A DNA stretch of 46,037 nucleotides from Deltaproteobacteria bacterium (GCA_013151775.1 JAADHO010000204.1:8580-54616); one strand, 5' to 3'. Numbered from the stretch's first letter, positions 17,050 to 29,119 are shown. Made by a program: numbers and translations. Notes: generated by a model from the letters alone, not told the origin.

Positions 17050-17937
17050 GTGACGATCCGCCGCGTCCTCAGCGAAGCCTGGCGCTCCTACCGCCTGCAC
17101 GACGGGCCGCTGCTCTCGGGCGCCGTGGCCTTCTACGGCCTGCTCTCCGTCGCACCCTTCGGGGTGATGGGCCTCGCCGTGGCGAGCCGGGTCTTCGGCG
17201 GCGACGTGGACGCGCTCAGCCTGGCGTCGGGCCTCGAGCCCTGGGTCGGCGCCGAGTCGGCGAGCTTCGTGGCCGACATGATCCAGCGCACGAGCGAGCA
17301 CGGCGGCAGCGGCCTCGCAGGCGGCCTGGGCCTGGTGTTCGTGCTCTTCGCCACCAGCCGGCTCTTCCTGATGCTCCACGCGGCCCTGAACCTGGTGCTC
17401 GGCGTACGCGCGAAGGTGCCCGAGAGCATCCGCGGGCGCGCCTGGCGCGTGCTCCGCAAGCGCCTCTTGGCCTTCGCCATGGTGCTGCTCTTCGGCGCGG
17501 CGCTGGTGCTCTTCCTGGGCATCGAGACGATGCTCTTCTTCGCCGCGGATCGCTTCGGCGGACCCGACATGCACCGCGCCCTGCCCATGGGCACGGCGCT
17601 CTTGGTGATGACGGCGATGCTGACGCTGCTCTACCGCTGGCTGCCGGACGCGCGCTTGGCCTGGCGCGACACCTTCCTGAGCGCCGCCTTCACCGCCGTG
17701 ATGAGCGCCGTGGGCTCCGTGCTCTTCGGCAGCTACCTGGCCATGGCGAGCCCGGCCTCGGCCTACGGCGCCGCGGGCTCCCTCGTGCTCTTGCTGCTCT
17801 GGTTCTACTACTCGGCCCAGATCTTCTTCCTCGGCGCCGAGGTGGGCAGCGCCGCCGCGCGTGAGAGCGGTCGCGGCGTGCGCCCCCTGCCCTCGGCGGA
17901 TCGCATCGGCGTTCAGGAACGCCACACGCTGATCTGA
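17050..17937 (+). CDS. YihY/BrkB-family inner-membrane protein
   Basis: The GTG at 17050 is preferred: GAGGGAG lies 6 nt upstream, whereas the ORF-track TTG at 17035 overlaps the GH5 stop and has no ribosome-binding site. The 295 residues contain about six membrane helices. The family signature is visible: LLSGAVAFYGLLSVAPFGVM early, FATSRLFLMLHAALN in the middle and GAAGSLVLLLLWFYYSAQIFFLGAEV near the end. Once called RNase BN, the family is now regarded as membrane proteins of uncertain function. Probably co-transcribed with the GH5 gene. Confidence 0.9.
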   Translation: MTIRRVLSEAWRSYRLHDGPLLSGAVAFYGLLSVAPFGVMGLAVASRVFGGDVDALSLASGLEPWVGAESASFVADMIQRTSEHGGSGLAGGLGLVFVLFATSRLFLMLHAALNLVLGVRAKVPESIRGRAWRVLRKRLLAFAMVLLFGAALVLFLGIETMLFFAADRFGGPDMHRALPMGTALLVMTAMLTLLYRWLPDARLAWRDTFLSAAFTAVMSAVGSVLFGSYLAMASPASAYGAAGSLVLLLLWFYYSAQIFFLGAEVGSAAARESGRGVRPLPSADRIGVQERHTLI

Positions 17938-17942
17938 GTCAT

Positions 17943-18059
17943 CTCGACGCTCGCCGTTCTCACGCTTCTCACCGTGCCGCGCCGGACTTGTCCGGTGCCT
18001 CCCTCGACGCTCGCCGTTCTCACGCTTCTCACCGTGGCGCGCCGGACTTGTCCGGTGCC
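17943..18059. repeat. 60-bp tandem duplication with hairpins, between convergent genes
   Basis: The 57-nt sequence at 17943-17999 recurs at 18003-18059 with one mismatch (period exactly 60). Each copy carries CCGGAC-TT-GTCCGG (17982-17995 and 18042-18055). The repeat lies between the stop of the YihY gene (plus) and the stop of the response regulator (minus, 18068). The hairpins could work as bidirectional terminators, but no T-run follows. Confidence 0.85.
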
Positions 18060-18067
18060 GCGAACCG

Positions 18068-19255
18068 CTACGCCACGCTGCGCTCTTCGGCGGGCGCCTC
18101 GATCACATACGCCCTGAGCGGCTCCTGCACGCTGCCGCGCGAGGCGAAGTTCGCGAGGCGCATGCGCAGAGCCTCCGTGACCTCGATGCCCTTGGCGAGC
18201 AGCACGGCGCCGTTGTCGGTCATGACGTCCTCCGCGATCACCATGCCCGCACGGATCTCCTTGGCCAGGAGCTCGCGCAGCACCTTCTGGGGCGCGGTCT
18301 GCCGACGACTGAAGAGGGCCTGGAGCACGCGCGGATCGTAGCTCTTGGCCCGACTCGCGAGCGTGTCCCGGATGGTCTCGGCGTCGAGCCCGCGCGCCTC
18401 GAGCGCCTGCATGTCGAGCACGGCACGCAAGATGCGCGCGCCGAGGGGCAGCTCCTCACCGCGGCGGTCGTCAGCGGGCGAACCCGAGCCATCGAAGCCC
18501 TTCTGCTGATAGCGCAGGATCTCGCGCACGGGTCCGAGGCGCGGGATGGGCGCGAGCAGCTCCACGGCCACCTCGGGCAACCGCGCGACCATCTTGCGTT
18601 CCTCCGCGCTCAGCACGGCGCCCTTCTGATAGCGCTCGAGCACGTCCGGAGGCAGGGTGATCAGAGGCAGCGAGGCGAGCATGCCAGCGACCTCGATGGG
18701 CCAGCGATCCTCCGCCCCGAGCTGATCGAGGATCTGCGTCACGCGATGCTCCGTGCGCTTGGCGTGACCGAAGGCCGAAGGGCTCGCCATGGCCAAGGTC
18801 TCGGTCAACGCCTGCACGGCGCCGCGCAAGGTCTGCTCGAGCAGGATCTTCTCCGAGGTGATCAGCCGATGCTGCTCGATGGCCGCCTCCACGGTCTGCA
18901 GCAGCACGCTGGGCGGACAAGGCTTGGTCAAGAAGCGGAAGAGCTGACCGTCGTTGACGGCGGCCACGGCGGACTCGAAGTCGGACTGCCCGGTGAGCAG
19001 CACGCGCGTGACGTCGGGATGTTGCTGGCGCACGGCGGCGAGGAAGGCGGCGCCGTTCATCTCCGGCATGCGCATGTCGCTGATCACCATGGCGAAGGGC
19101 TGCTCGTCGCTCTCTTCGCTGAGGACGTCGAGCCCCGCGCGTCCGCCGGTGGCCTTGAACACGTCGTAGTCGAGGGCCAGGTGTCGCTCGAGTCCGTCGA
19201 GCACCTTCGGCTCGTCGTCCACCAACAGGATGCGTGCGTTCTCTTCCTCACTCAT
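18068..19255 (-). CDS. Response regulator with degenerate HD-GYP domain
   Basis: A 4-nt ATGA overlap with the REC-HDOD gene fixes the start. The 395-residue protein has a REC domain (1-~125) with LVDDE, phospho-acceptor Asp60 in VISDMRMPEMNG and Lys in LTKPC. It then has an HD-GYP-like domain (about 150-300) that retains the framework but not the metal site. The expected HD pair is LASLP (194-195 Ala-Ser), the HH-E before the GYP motif is YQQKGFDG, and GYP itself is GSGSP. A C-terminal ~70-residue region (EIRAGMVIAEDVMTDNGAVLLAKGIEVT) resembles the segment seen in other HD regulators. It is unlikely to hydrolyse c-di-GMP; a binding or scaffold role is more likely. Last gene of the kinase operon. 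Confidence 0.85.
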   Translation of the reverse strand: MSEEENARILLVDDEPKVLDGLERHLALDYDVFKATGGRAGLDVLSEESDEQPFAMVISDMRMPEMNGAAFLAAVRQQHPDVTRVLLTGQSDFESAVAAVNDGQLFRFLTKPCPPSVLLQTVEAAIEQHRLITSEKILLEQTLRGAVQALTETLAMASPSAFGHAKRTEHRVTQILDQLGAEDRWPIEVAGMLASLPLITLPPDVLERYQKGAVLSAEERKMVARLPEVAVELLAPIPRLGPVREILRYQQKGFDGSGSPADDRRGEELPLGARILRAVLDMQALEARGLDAETIRDTLASRAKSYDPRVLQALFSRRQTAPQKVLRELLAKEIRAGMVIAEDVMTDNGAVLLAKGIEVTEALRMRLANFASRGSVQEPLRAYVIEAPAEERSVA

Positions 19256-20460
19256 GCCGACTTCTCCAGAACTTCCTGGGCCTTCTCCAGCAGCTGATGC
19301 ACGCTCATGGAGACCCCGAGGGACTCCAGCTCGTGGGACGTCAGGCGCGGAAAGGTGCCGCCCGGCCCAGGCGCACCCACGTCATGCATCGCGCGATCCG
19401 CGAGGTAGACGGCCACGGACGGATCCAGCGTGCGATCGGCCAGGGCCTCGGGACGATGATGCATGGCCACCGCGTCCATCACGGGATAGGGCATGCCCCA
19501 GAGCCCGAGCAGGTAGGCGCCGACCTCCGCGTGGCTGACCGCGCGACTGCGCAGCTCCACCTCGTGCAGCGGCACGCCTTCCGAGCGCGCCGTGCGATCC
19601 GCCTGGCTGATGTAGTCGGGCAGACGTGAGGCCAACACGAGCACGCCCAGGTCGTGCAGCAGCCCACCCAGAAAGGCGTCCTCGCGCATATGCCGATCCT
19701 GCACCAGGGAGTTGGCGAGGTTGGCGACCTGCAGCGAGTGCTTGTGGATGGCGTCGAGATCGAGATCGCAGCCCGGCGGCGCCTTGAAGCTCTTGGCGAT
19801 CTCCGAGGCGAGCACGATGCCCTTCAGCACCTTGCCGCCCAGACGCGTCACTGCGTCCCGCACACTGCTGACGCGTACGGTGGGGGCGAAGAACGCCGTG
19901 TTCACGGTGTGCAGCACCTGCGCCGAGATGGCGATGTCCTGCTCCACGACCTTGGCCAGATCCTGCATGCTCGTGCGCTCGTCTGCGAGCATCGCGCTCA
20001 CCTTGGCGAAGACCTTCGGCCGCGCGGGCAAGGCCTGCACGTCGCCGACCACCTCGCGCAGGGCCGGATCCGAAACCAGAGCCTGCAGCGCGACGGCGCG
20101 CTCGAGCACACCCACCAACACCTCGGCCTTGCAGGGTTTGCTCAAGAACTGGTGCGCCACGGGCATGGCGCGCAGAGCCGCCTCGAGCTCCGTGTGCCCG
20201 CTGAGCACCACCCGGGCCATGTCGGGATGCCTCGCGTGGGCGCGCTTCAAGAGCTCGGCGCCGTCCATGCCGGGCATGCGCATATCCGTGACGATCACGT
20301 CGTAGGGCTCCTCGTCCATCAGCTCGAGGGCCTCGGCGCCGTTGTCGACGAAGTCCATCTCCCACTCGTCCGAGTAGTCGAAGAGCAGGCGCTCGAGGGC
20401 GTTCAGAATGTTCTGCTCGTCGTCCACGAAGAGGATGCGCTTGAGGTCGCCGTCGCTCAT
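19252..20460 (-). CDS. Response regulator with HDOD output domain
   Basis: It overlaps the kinase stop by 4 nt (ATGA). The 402-residue protein has REC (1-~130) with FVDDE, phospho-acceptor Asp59 in VTDMRMPGMDG and Lys in LSKPC. The HDOD domain (about 140-350) includes VEQDIAISAQVLHTVNTAFF, VRDAVTRLGGK, LLHDLGVLVLASRLP, a retained SHAEVGAYLLGLWGMP and MDAVAMHHRP. HDOD proteins act as non-enzymatic signalling scaffolds, often around c-di-GMP and stress regulation. It is the likely phospho-target of the adjacent kinase. No DNA-binding domain. Confidence 0.92.
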   Translation of the reverse strand: MSDGDLKRILFVDDEQNILNALERLLFDYSDEWEMDFVDNGAEALELMDEEPYDVIVTDMRMPGMDGAELLKRAHARHPDMARVVLSGHTELEAALRAMPVAHQFLSKPCKAEVLVGVLERAVALQALVSDPALREVVGDVQALPARPKVFAKVSAMLADERTSMQDLAKVVEQDIAISAQVLHTVNTAFFAPTVRVSSVRDAVTRLGGKVLKGIVLASEIAKSFKAPPGCDLDLDAIHKHSLQVANLANSLVQDRHMREDAFLGGLLHDLGVLVLASRLPDYISQADRTARSEGVPLHEVELRSRAVSHAEVGAYLLGLWGMPYPVMDAVAMHHRPEALADRTLDPSVAVYLADRAMHDVGAPGPGGTFPRLTSHELESLGVSMSVHQLLEKAQEVLEKSA

Positions 20461-23039
20461 TCCGCCGCCTCCTCGGCGCCCTCGGCCGTGTCCGCCTGCT
20501 CGAGGGGCAGGACCAAGGTGAAGGTCGCACCCTCGCCCTCCACGGACTCGAGCTTCAGATCGCCGTGATGCCCGTCGAGCATCACCTTGCGCGCGATCGC
20601 GAGACCTTGGCCCGTGCCCTTGCCCACGGGCTTGGTGGTGAAGAAGGGATCGAAGACCCGCTCCTGAATCGCCGCGGGCACGCCCGTGCCGTCGTCGGAG
20701 ATGCGGATCTCCACGTGGTCGTCGACCAAGCGCGTGGCGATCTTGATCGTGCCCTTCTCCGCGCTGCCCTCGCCGAGCTTCTCCCCGATGGCGTGCGCCG
20801 CGTTCACGACGATGTTGAGGATCACCTGATTCAGCTCGTCGGGCAGCACGGGCACGCTCGGCAGATCATCGGCGAGATCGAACTCCACCTCGGCCACGTA
20901 CTTCCACTCGTTGCGCGCCACGGTCACCGTCGTCTTCACGGCGCGGTTCAAATCCGTCGGGCTCATGCCCCCGCCGCCGGGGTGCGAGAACTCCTTCATG
21001 GCGCGCACGATGGTGGCTACACGCTCGAGCCCTTCGAGGCTCTGCTCGATCGCCTTGGGCACCTCGCGTCGCACGAAGTCGAGCTTGGCCTTGCGCGCCG
21101 TCTTCTTGAGCGCGGCGAAGTGCGCGGGTGTGACCTCGCCCGCCTTGTCGGCCGCGACCATGGCCTCGGCGGCGTCGAGGAAGGGCCCGAGGCGCTTGAA
21201 GGCGGTCTCGAAGAAGTGGGTGTTGTCCGAGACGTACTGCGTCGGCGTGTTGATCTCGTGGGCGATGCCCGCGGCGAGCTGCCCGATGGCCTCGAGCTTC
21301 TGGCCCTGCATGCGCTCGGCCTCGAGCTGCTTCATGTCCGTGATGTCCTGAAGCACGGCCATGGCGAACTCGACCTCCTCGCCCTCACCGAAGATCGGCG
21401 CGCCCCACATGCGCACGATGCGCTTGTCGCCCTTCACCGTGACCTCCACCTCCTCGACGCTCTCCTCCCCGCCGTAGGCGCGCACCAGAGGCAGGCGCTC
21501 GAGGTTGCGTCGGCCGACGCGACCGAGACGCTGCTCCCCATCCAGAGTGTCCGCCACGTGACCGATCAAGGTCAGATCCTCGCCCCCAGGGCCCTGCTCC
21601 GAGGCGGGCTCCTCGGGGTGCATGCTCTGCTCACGCCCCAGGAGCTCGCGAGCTCGGTCGTTCACGTAGTAGGTCGCGCCCTCCGAGTCTTCGACGAAGA
21701 CCCCGAGGGGCAGGACGTCGAGAAAACGCCGGATCCGCAGATCGGCCTGCCGACGCTCGGACTCCGCGCGAGCCTGACGCGTGACGTCGCTGAGCACGCC
21801 CACGACCTTCAGAGGTTGGCCCGAAGGATCCCGATGCACGACGCCCGCGCAGCTCAACACCAACTCGGCGGCGCCGGAGCGAAAACGGAAGCGGCTGGCG
21901 ATCGGCCCCTGCCCGCTCAGGCCGGCCTCGACGGAAGCGCCGAAGGCGGCGCGATCCTGCTCGTGCACGCGGGCGACGAAGTCCTCACGGCTGAGGCCGC
22001 CTGACGAAGCGTCGAGGTCGAGCTTCTGGCGCAGGTGTTCGTCGAGCACGAGAGCGTCCTCCTCCACGTGCCAGACGAAGGAGCCCGTGCCGCCGGCGGC
22101 CATGGCCATGCCGAGCTGCTCCTGCTGATGGGTGAGCAGCTGCTGTGCCCGCTCGAGGTCGGTGTTCTGCCGATCGAGCCGGCCGTGGGCGTCGTTCAGG
22201 CGCTCGGCCGCCTCGAGCAGGCTGCGCTGACGCAGACCCAGCTCGAGGGCCAGCGCTGCCAGGGGCAGGAGCGCGGCGAAGAGCTTCAGCCCGTGGGCCG
22301 CCAGGGTCCGCGTATCCGTCAGCTCACCCGAGACCCCGAAGGCCAGGGACTCCGCGAGGAGCTGAGGCACGAGAGAGGCCAGCAGCGCCACGGCGATGGG
22401 AGGAACTCCTCGGGACAGCTGGTGGCGGTGGCGCGAGCCCAACAACAAGGCGGCGGCGAAGAGCAGACCGGGCGCCCAACGCAGGACGCGCATCGCGCCC
22501 TCGGGAGGCGAGGCCAGCCAGTCGAGACCGAGGGCGACGATCGCCAGAGCGGTCAATATCGCCGAAGCATCCACCAGCCAGACCAGGCGAAGGCTCCGGC
22601 CCTTGGGAGAGTCGGCGTCCTGCCGGCCACAGCAGGCGAGCAGGACATAGCCCGTGGCCAGGAACACTCGCACCAGCAGCCGAGCGGCTTCGTCGCCCGC
22701 TCCACCGACCGCGCCCAAGAGCTGATCGTCGAACAGGGTCTGGACTCCGTCGAGCAGACCGGCGAAGCCAAAGATGGCGCCTAACAACGCAGGCAGGGTG
22801 GTGCGACGAAAGACCCACCAATAGAGCAGCGCCAAGAGCGCCGTCACGCAGCCGATGCCGACGCTGGTCCACTCGACCACGGCGTGCGCGACGCTCTCGA
22901 GCGCCAGGGCCGAGGTGGAGTGGGGCACGGGCACCCGCAAGAGCCCCGTGGCCAAGAGCAGACTCAGGGCGCCGACACCCAACACCACCGCCACGGTGCG
23001 TGGAAAATCGAGTCTCTGGATATCCTGCTTGATCTGCAT
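20457..23039 (-). CDS. Membrane histidine kinase, 8 TM helices plus two PAS domains
   Basis: AGGGGAG lies 5 nt before the ATG. The 860-residue protein has about eight hydrophobic helices in residues 12-268, a coiled coil (275-308), a PAS/PAC unit (about 310-425) and a second PAS (about 435-572) ending in AMAVLQDITDMK. A dimerisation/phospho-acceptor segment with His594 (GIAHEINTP) and an HATPase_c domain (NxxxNAAHAI, DDGTGV, DPFFTT, GTGQGLAIA) follow. The N-terminal helices probably form a membrane-embedded sensor of unknown ligand. It heads a translationally coupled operon with two receiver proteins. The kinase core resembles the protein at 1718-3097. Confidence 0.93.
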   Translation of the reverse strand: MQIKQDIQRLDFPRTVAVVLGVGALSLLLATGLLRVPVPHSTSALALESVAHAVVEWTSVGIGCVTALLALLYWWVFRRTTLPALLGAIFGFAGLLDGVQTLFDDQLLGAVGGAGDEAARLLVRVFLATGYVLLACCGRQDADSPKGRSLRLVWLVDASAILTALAIVALGLDWLASPPEGAMRVLRWAPGLLFAAALLLGSRHRHQLSRGVPPIAVALLASLVPQLLAESLAFGVSGELTDTRTLAAHGLKLFAALLPLAALALELGLRQRSLLEAAERLNDAHGRLDRQNTDLERAQQLLTHQQEQLGMAMAAGGTGSFVWHVEEDALVLDEHLRQKLDLDASSGGLSREDFVARVHEQDRAAFGASVEAGLSGQGPIASRFRFRSGAAELVLSCAGVVHRDPSGQPLKVVGVLSDVTRQARAESERRQADLRIRRFLDVLPLGVFVEDSEGATYYVNDRARELLGREQSMHPEEPASEQGPGGEDLTLIGHVADTLDGEQRLGRVGRRNLERLPLVRAYGGEESVEEVEVTVKGDKRIVRMWGAPIFGEGEEVEFAMAVLQDITDMKQLEAERMQGQKLEAIGQLAAGIAHEINTPTQYVSDNTHFFETAFKRLGPFLDAAEAMVAADKAGEVTPAHFAALKKTARKAKLDFVRREVPKAIEQSLEGLERVATIVRAMKEFSHPGGGGMSPTDLNRAVKTTVTVARNEWKYVAEVEFDLADDLPSVPVLPDELNQVILNIVVNAAHAIGEKLGEGSAEKGTIKIATRLVDDHVEIRISDDGTGVPAAIQERVFDPFFTTKPVGKGTGQGLAIARKVMLDGHHGDLKLESVEGEGATFTLVLPLEQADTAEGAEEAAE

Positions 23040-23206
23040 CTTGCTCCCCTGAGCGTCTACTCATCTCATCGGCGGCCTGCCGCAGTACTGAAGGCCGTTC
23101 GCGTGACCATGCCGAGCGCGTTCGAGGTGAAGTCTCGAGCATCGAGTCCGTACTTGGGGACGCTGCGGCCCTGTTCCACGCTCAAGTTCGCAGCAAAACG
23201 GCCGTA

Positions 23207-23950
23207 GTGGATCCCAACGGGAGGCGTTGGAGAGAAGCCTTGACGCAGACAAGCCTAGCCGGGGCGCAGAGTGGAGAACGACCCGTCAGCTCGGGCGCCG
23301 CCGCGCGCATCGTACAGACCGCCCTCGCCCCCGACTGCTCCTTGCCCGAGCTGGCGAAGCTCGCCGAGAGCGATCCAGCCTTCGCCATCCGTGTGCTCTC
23401 CGTGGTGAACAGCGCGGCCTTCGGCCTGAGCTGTCAGGTGGGCGACGTGAAGCGCGCCGTGGGCCTGCTCGGCGTGCGCGGTCTGCGAAACCTCGCCTTG
23501 GGTTTCATCGTGACCAGCATGGTGCCCTCGGGCGAGCTCGGCACCCTGATCCTCGCCCAAGCACTGAGGCGCGCCACGGCGTCGCGAGCGGTGGCCCAGG
23601 CCCTGGGCGAGCGTCGCGCTGACGAGGCCTTCACCGTCGGGCTGCTGCTCGAGTGTGGTCTGATGAACCTCGCCAGCGAAGACGCGGAGATCGCACAGGA
23701 GGTGGTTCGTGCGCCGGCGGCCCATCGCTCTCTGAGGGAGAAGGCGCTGGGACCGCGAGCCGCATCCCGTGACGGGCGCGCGCATGATGCAGGAATTCGG
23801 CCTACCCGAAGAGCTGGCCGAGGCCATCGCGCATCACCACGACGCGGAGCCTCCGGCCGACCGCTTGGGGCGCGCCGTGTGGCTGGGCGAGCGCCTCGCG
23901 GGCCTGTTCGAAGGCGGCAATTTCGCCGTCAGCCGCGAGCAGGCACGTGA
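23207..23950 (+). CDS. HDOD domain, 5' part of a frameshifted HDOD-GGDEF gene
   Basis: From the GTG at 23207 (or a TTG at 23240, which has GGAGAG just upstream and may be the true start) the frame encodes an HDOD domain: LPELAKLAESDPAFAIRVLSVVNSAAFG, VKRAVGLLGVRGLRNLALGF and LLLECGLMNLAS, where the HD pair is lost. Protein-like sequence stops at SLREKAL near 23749; after that the frame is Arg-rich shadow. The HDOD continues one frame over (DREPHPVTGARMMQEFGLP). So this is the N-terminal part of one gene with the next feature, broken at or near the GGG at 23749-23751. It is divergent from the kinase operon. Confidence 0.75.
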   Translation: MDPNGRRWREALTQTSLAGAQSGERPVSSGAAARIVQTALAPDCSLPELAKLAESDPAFAIRVLSVVNSAAFGLSCQVGDVKRAVGLLGVRGLRNLALGFIVTSMVPSGELGTLILAQALRRATASRAVAQALGERRADEAFTVGLLLECGLMNLASEDAEIAQEVVRAPAAHRSLREKALGPRAASRDGRAHDAGIRPTRRAGRGHRASPRRGASGRPLGARRVAGRAPRGPVRRRQFRRQPRAGT

Positions 23951-24734
23951 GGACGCGCGAGCCATCGGGCTCGAGGACGACGCGATCGACAGCCTGCTCG
24001 AGCAGCTCCCGACACTGGTCGCCGAGGGCGCGAGCGCCTACCAATGGAAGCTGGGAAAGCAGATCTCCCTCGACGAGCTGATGCGTGACGCCAGCCGCAG
24101 CCTGGTGGAGATGAACCTCCACTACGAGGGCACGGTGCGCGCCCTGGAGGCCGTGCTGGCCGAGAAGGACGCGCTCACCCGCGAGCTGTCGGCGGCGAAC
24201 GAGAAGCTCGCGGCCCTGGCCTCCACGGACGGCCTGACGGATCTGCCCAACAAGCGCACGCTGCTCAGCGCCATGGCCCGCGATCTGGCCCACGCCGATC
24301 GCGAGGGCACGGCCTTGAGCGTGATCTTCATCGACGTGGATCACTTCAAGCTCTTCAACGATCGCTGGGGGCACGCCACCGGGGACGAGGTGCTGCGCGT
24401 GGTAGGCCGCCTGATGAAGCAGGGCCTGCGCCAGGGGGATCTGCCGGCGCGCTACGGCGGCGAGGAATTCGTCATCGTGCTGCCCCACACGGACGCCGAG
24501 GGCGCGCTGCTGGTGGCCGAGCGCGTGCGCGCCAGCCTGGAGGCCGAGAGCGTGAAGGGCCCCGAAGGGCCGCTATCGGTGACCGCCTCCTTCGGGGTCG
24601 CGTCGGTGCGCGGACCGGGCTGCAAGGACGCCACGGAGGGCCTACTCGGGCGAGCCGACGCAGCGCTCTACGTGGCCAAGGACAATGGCCGCAACCAAGT
24701 CTCCGTCGCACAGGCAGAGGTCGTGGCTGCGTGA
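23769..24734 (+). CDS. GGDEF diguanylate cyclase, 3' part of the same frameshifted gene
   Basis: The frame opens upstream of 23769 with HPVTGARMMQEFGLPEELAEAIAHHHD, the C-terminal half of the HDOD domain. It continues through a linker and coiled coil (EAVLAEKDALTRELSAANEKLAAL) into a GGDEF domain. DGLTDLPNKR, FIDVDHFKLFND and the active-site GGEEF are intact, and an RxxD inhibitory I-site (RQGD) sits five residues before it. The protein should make c-di-GMP from two GTP and be subject to product inhibition. There is no ribosome-binding site before the GTG at 23769, so independent translation is unlikely. Either the real sequence has no frameshift or the gene is a recent pseudogene. Confidence 0.8.
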   Translation: MTGARMMQEFGLPEELAEAIAHHHDAEPPADRLGRAVWLGERLAGLFEGGNFAVSREQAREDARAIGLEDDAIDSLLEQLPTLVAEGASAYQWKLGKQISLDELMRDASRSLVEMNLHYEGTVRALEAVLAEKDALTRELSAANEKLAALASTDGLTDLPNKRTLLSAMARDLAHADREGTALSVIFIDVDHFKLFNDRWGHATGDEVLRVVGRLMKQGLRQGDLPARYGGEEFVIVLPHTDAEGALLVAERVRASLEAESVKGPEGPLSVTASFGVASVRGPGCKDATEGLLGRADAALYVAKDNGRNQVSVAQAEVVAA

Positions 24735-24806
24735 TGCGGCGCGCCATGGGCGCCGTCGAATCGAACTCCGGTGGCGGTTGGGCGCCATAGACCGTAGGAA
24801 GGGGAG

Positions 24807-26215
24807 ATGTCGCTCGAGTTTCGGCTGCTGCGGATTCCCGTCCGGATCCACGTCTGGTTTCTGATCACGGGGTTCTTCCTGTGGCAACTGCAGACGGAAG
24901 GCAGCGACAGCACACGCGGGCTCCCGACGCTGCTGGTGACCATCGCCATCCTGGCGCAGGGCGTGCTGATGCACGAGCTCGGGCACGCTCTGGTCGGGCG
25001 CTCCTACGGGCTCTCTCCGCGCATCGAGCTGCTGGCCCTGGGCGGACTCACCTGGTGGGATGGAGGCGAGCCGCTGACGCCCAGGCGACGCATCCTGGTG
25101 AGCTTCGCGGGACCGGCCGTGGGTTTGGTCTTGGGTGCGCCCGCCCTGGTCTGGGCGCTGATGGCGCCGCCCGCGCACCCGGTGGCGGCCTACGCCCTGA
25201 GCTTCTTCTGGTTCGTCAATTTCGGCTGGGCGATCTTCAACCTGATGCCGATGATGCCACTCGACGGCGGCAACATCATGGCGGCCGTGTTCGAGATCTT
25301 CTCGCGCGAGCGGGGTCGGCTGATGGCCCGCTACGTCTCTTTCGGGGTGATCGGCCTGTTGGTCGCTGGCGCCGCCGCTCTGGAAGACGGGCTCTTGGCG
25401 GTGTTCTTGGCCTTCCTGGCCTTCGGCAACTACCAAGGCATGAAGGCCGAACGCATCTTCCGCGAGCGACTGGCGGGCTTGCGCGACGAGGCGCTCGCGC
25501 AGGCGGATGGGGCCGAAGAGGACGCGCCGGAGATCGAGACCGACCCGGCCCTGGACGCGTTGGCGCGCGGCGACGGAGCCGGCGTGGTAGCGGGAGCGGA
25601 GCAGCGCCTGGACGAGGCCACGGAAGTGGAGGATCGGGACGAAGCCTGGCACCTGATGGCCTGGGGTAGGCTGCTGCTCGAGGACGCGGCGGGGGCGCGC
25701 GAGGCGCTCGACCAGATGAGCGGAGATCGGGCGGCGGACCCGGCCCTCGACGGAGCCATCGCGCTCGCGACGGACGACGTCGAGCTGGCTCTGGAGCGGC
25801 TCTTGGTCGCCCTGCGCGAAGGACAAGTGGACGGCTTCGTCGAGTCTCGCCTGGTGGAGGCCGCCCGAGCGAGCGGAGACTACGGCGCGCTGCGCGAGCG
25901 GCTCGCGGCCCTGCCCGACGAACGCGTCAGCCCAGAGCTGGTTCATCGCATCGAGGCCGCAGCCTTCCGCGCGGGTCTCTTCGAGCAGGCCGCTGGCTAC
26001 GGCGAGTGGCTGTGGGAGCGCACCGGGCACGGCCTCGCGGCCTTCAACGTCGCCTGCGCCATGACCCGCCTCGAGCGCCACGGCGACGCCATGAGCTGGC
26101 TCGAGCGCGCTCGGGACGCAGAATTCGTGGATCCCGAAGTCTACGATCAGGACGAAGATCTCGAGAGCCTGCGCCTGCGCCCCGAGTGGAAAGCGTTTCG
26201 AGCAAGCCTCGGGCC

Positions 26216-26219
<4 letters not shown>
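24807..26219 (+). CDS. M50-family (site-2 protease-like) membrane metalloprotease with C-terminal repeat domain
   Basis: AAGGGGAG precedes the ATG. The first ~220 residues are a compact SREBP-like M50 peptidase: RIHVWFLI, zinc motif HELGH (56-60), conserved FAGPAVGL and the third ligand in NLMPMMPLDGG (LDG at 151-153), with about six membrane helices. The last ~230 residues are soluble and helical, TPR-like (WERTGHGLAAFNVACAMTRLERHGDAMSWLERA). Such proteases cleave membrane-embedded substrates, often anti-sigma factors; no anti-sigma gene is nearby. Its stop overlaps the uvrA start by 4 nt. Confidence 0.88.

Positions 26220-29119
<2,900 letters not shown>

Noticed and set aside
20565-22004. 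479-aa plus-strand ORF opposite the kinase
   Set aside because: Antisense shadow rich in His/Leu/Arg; the kinase frame has intact catalytic motifs.
23769-24734. GGDEF ORF as an independent gene
   Set aside because: It starts in the middle of an HDOD domain and lacks a ribosome-binding site; a frameshift explains the data better.
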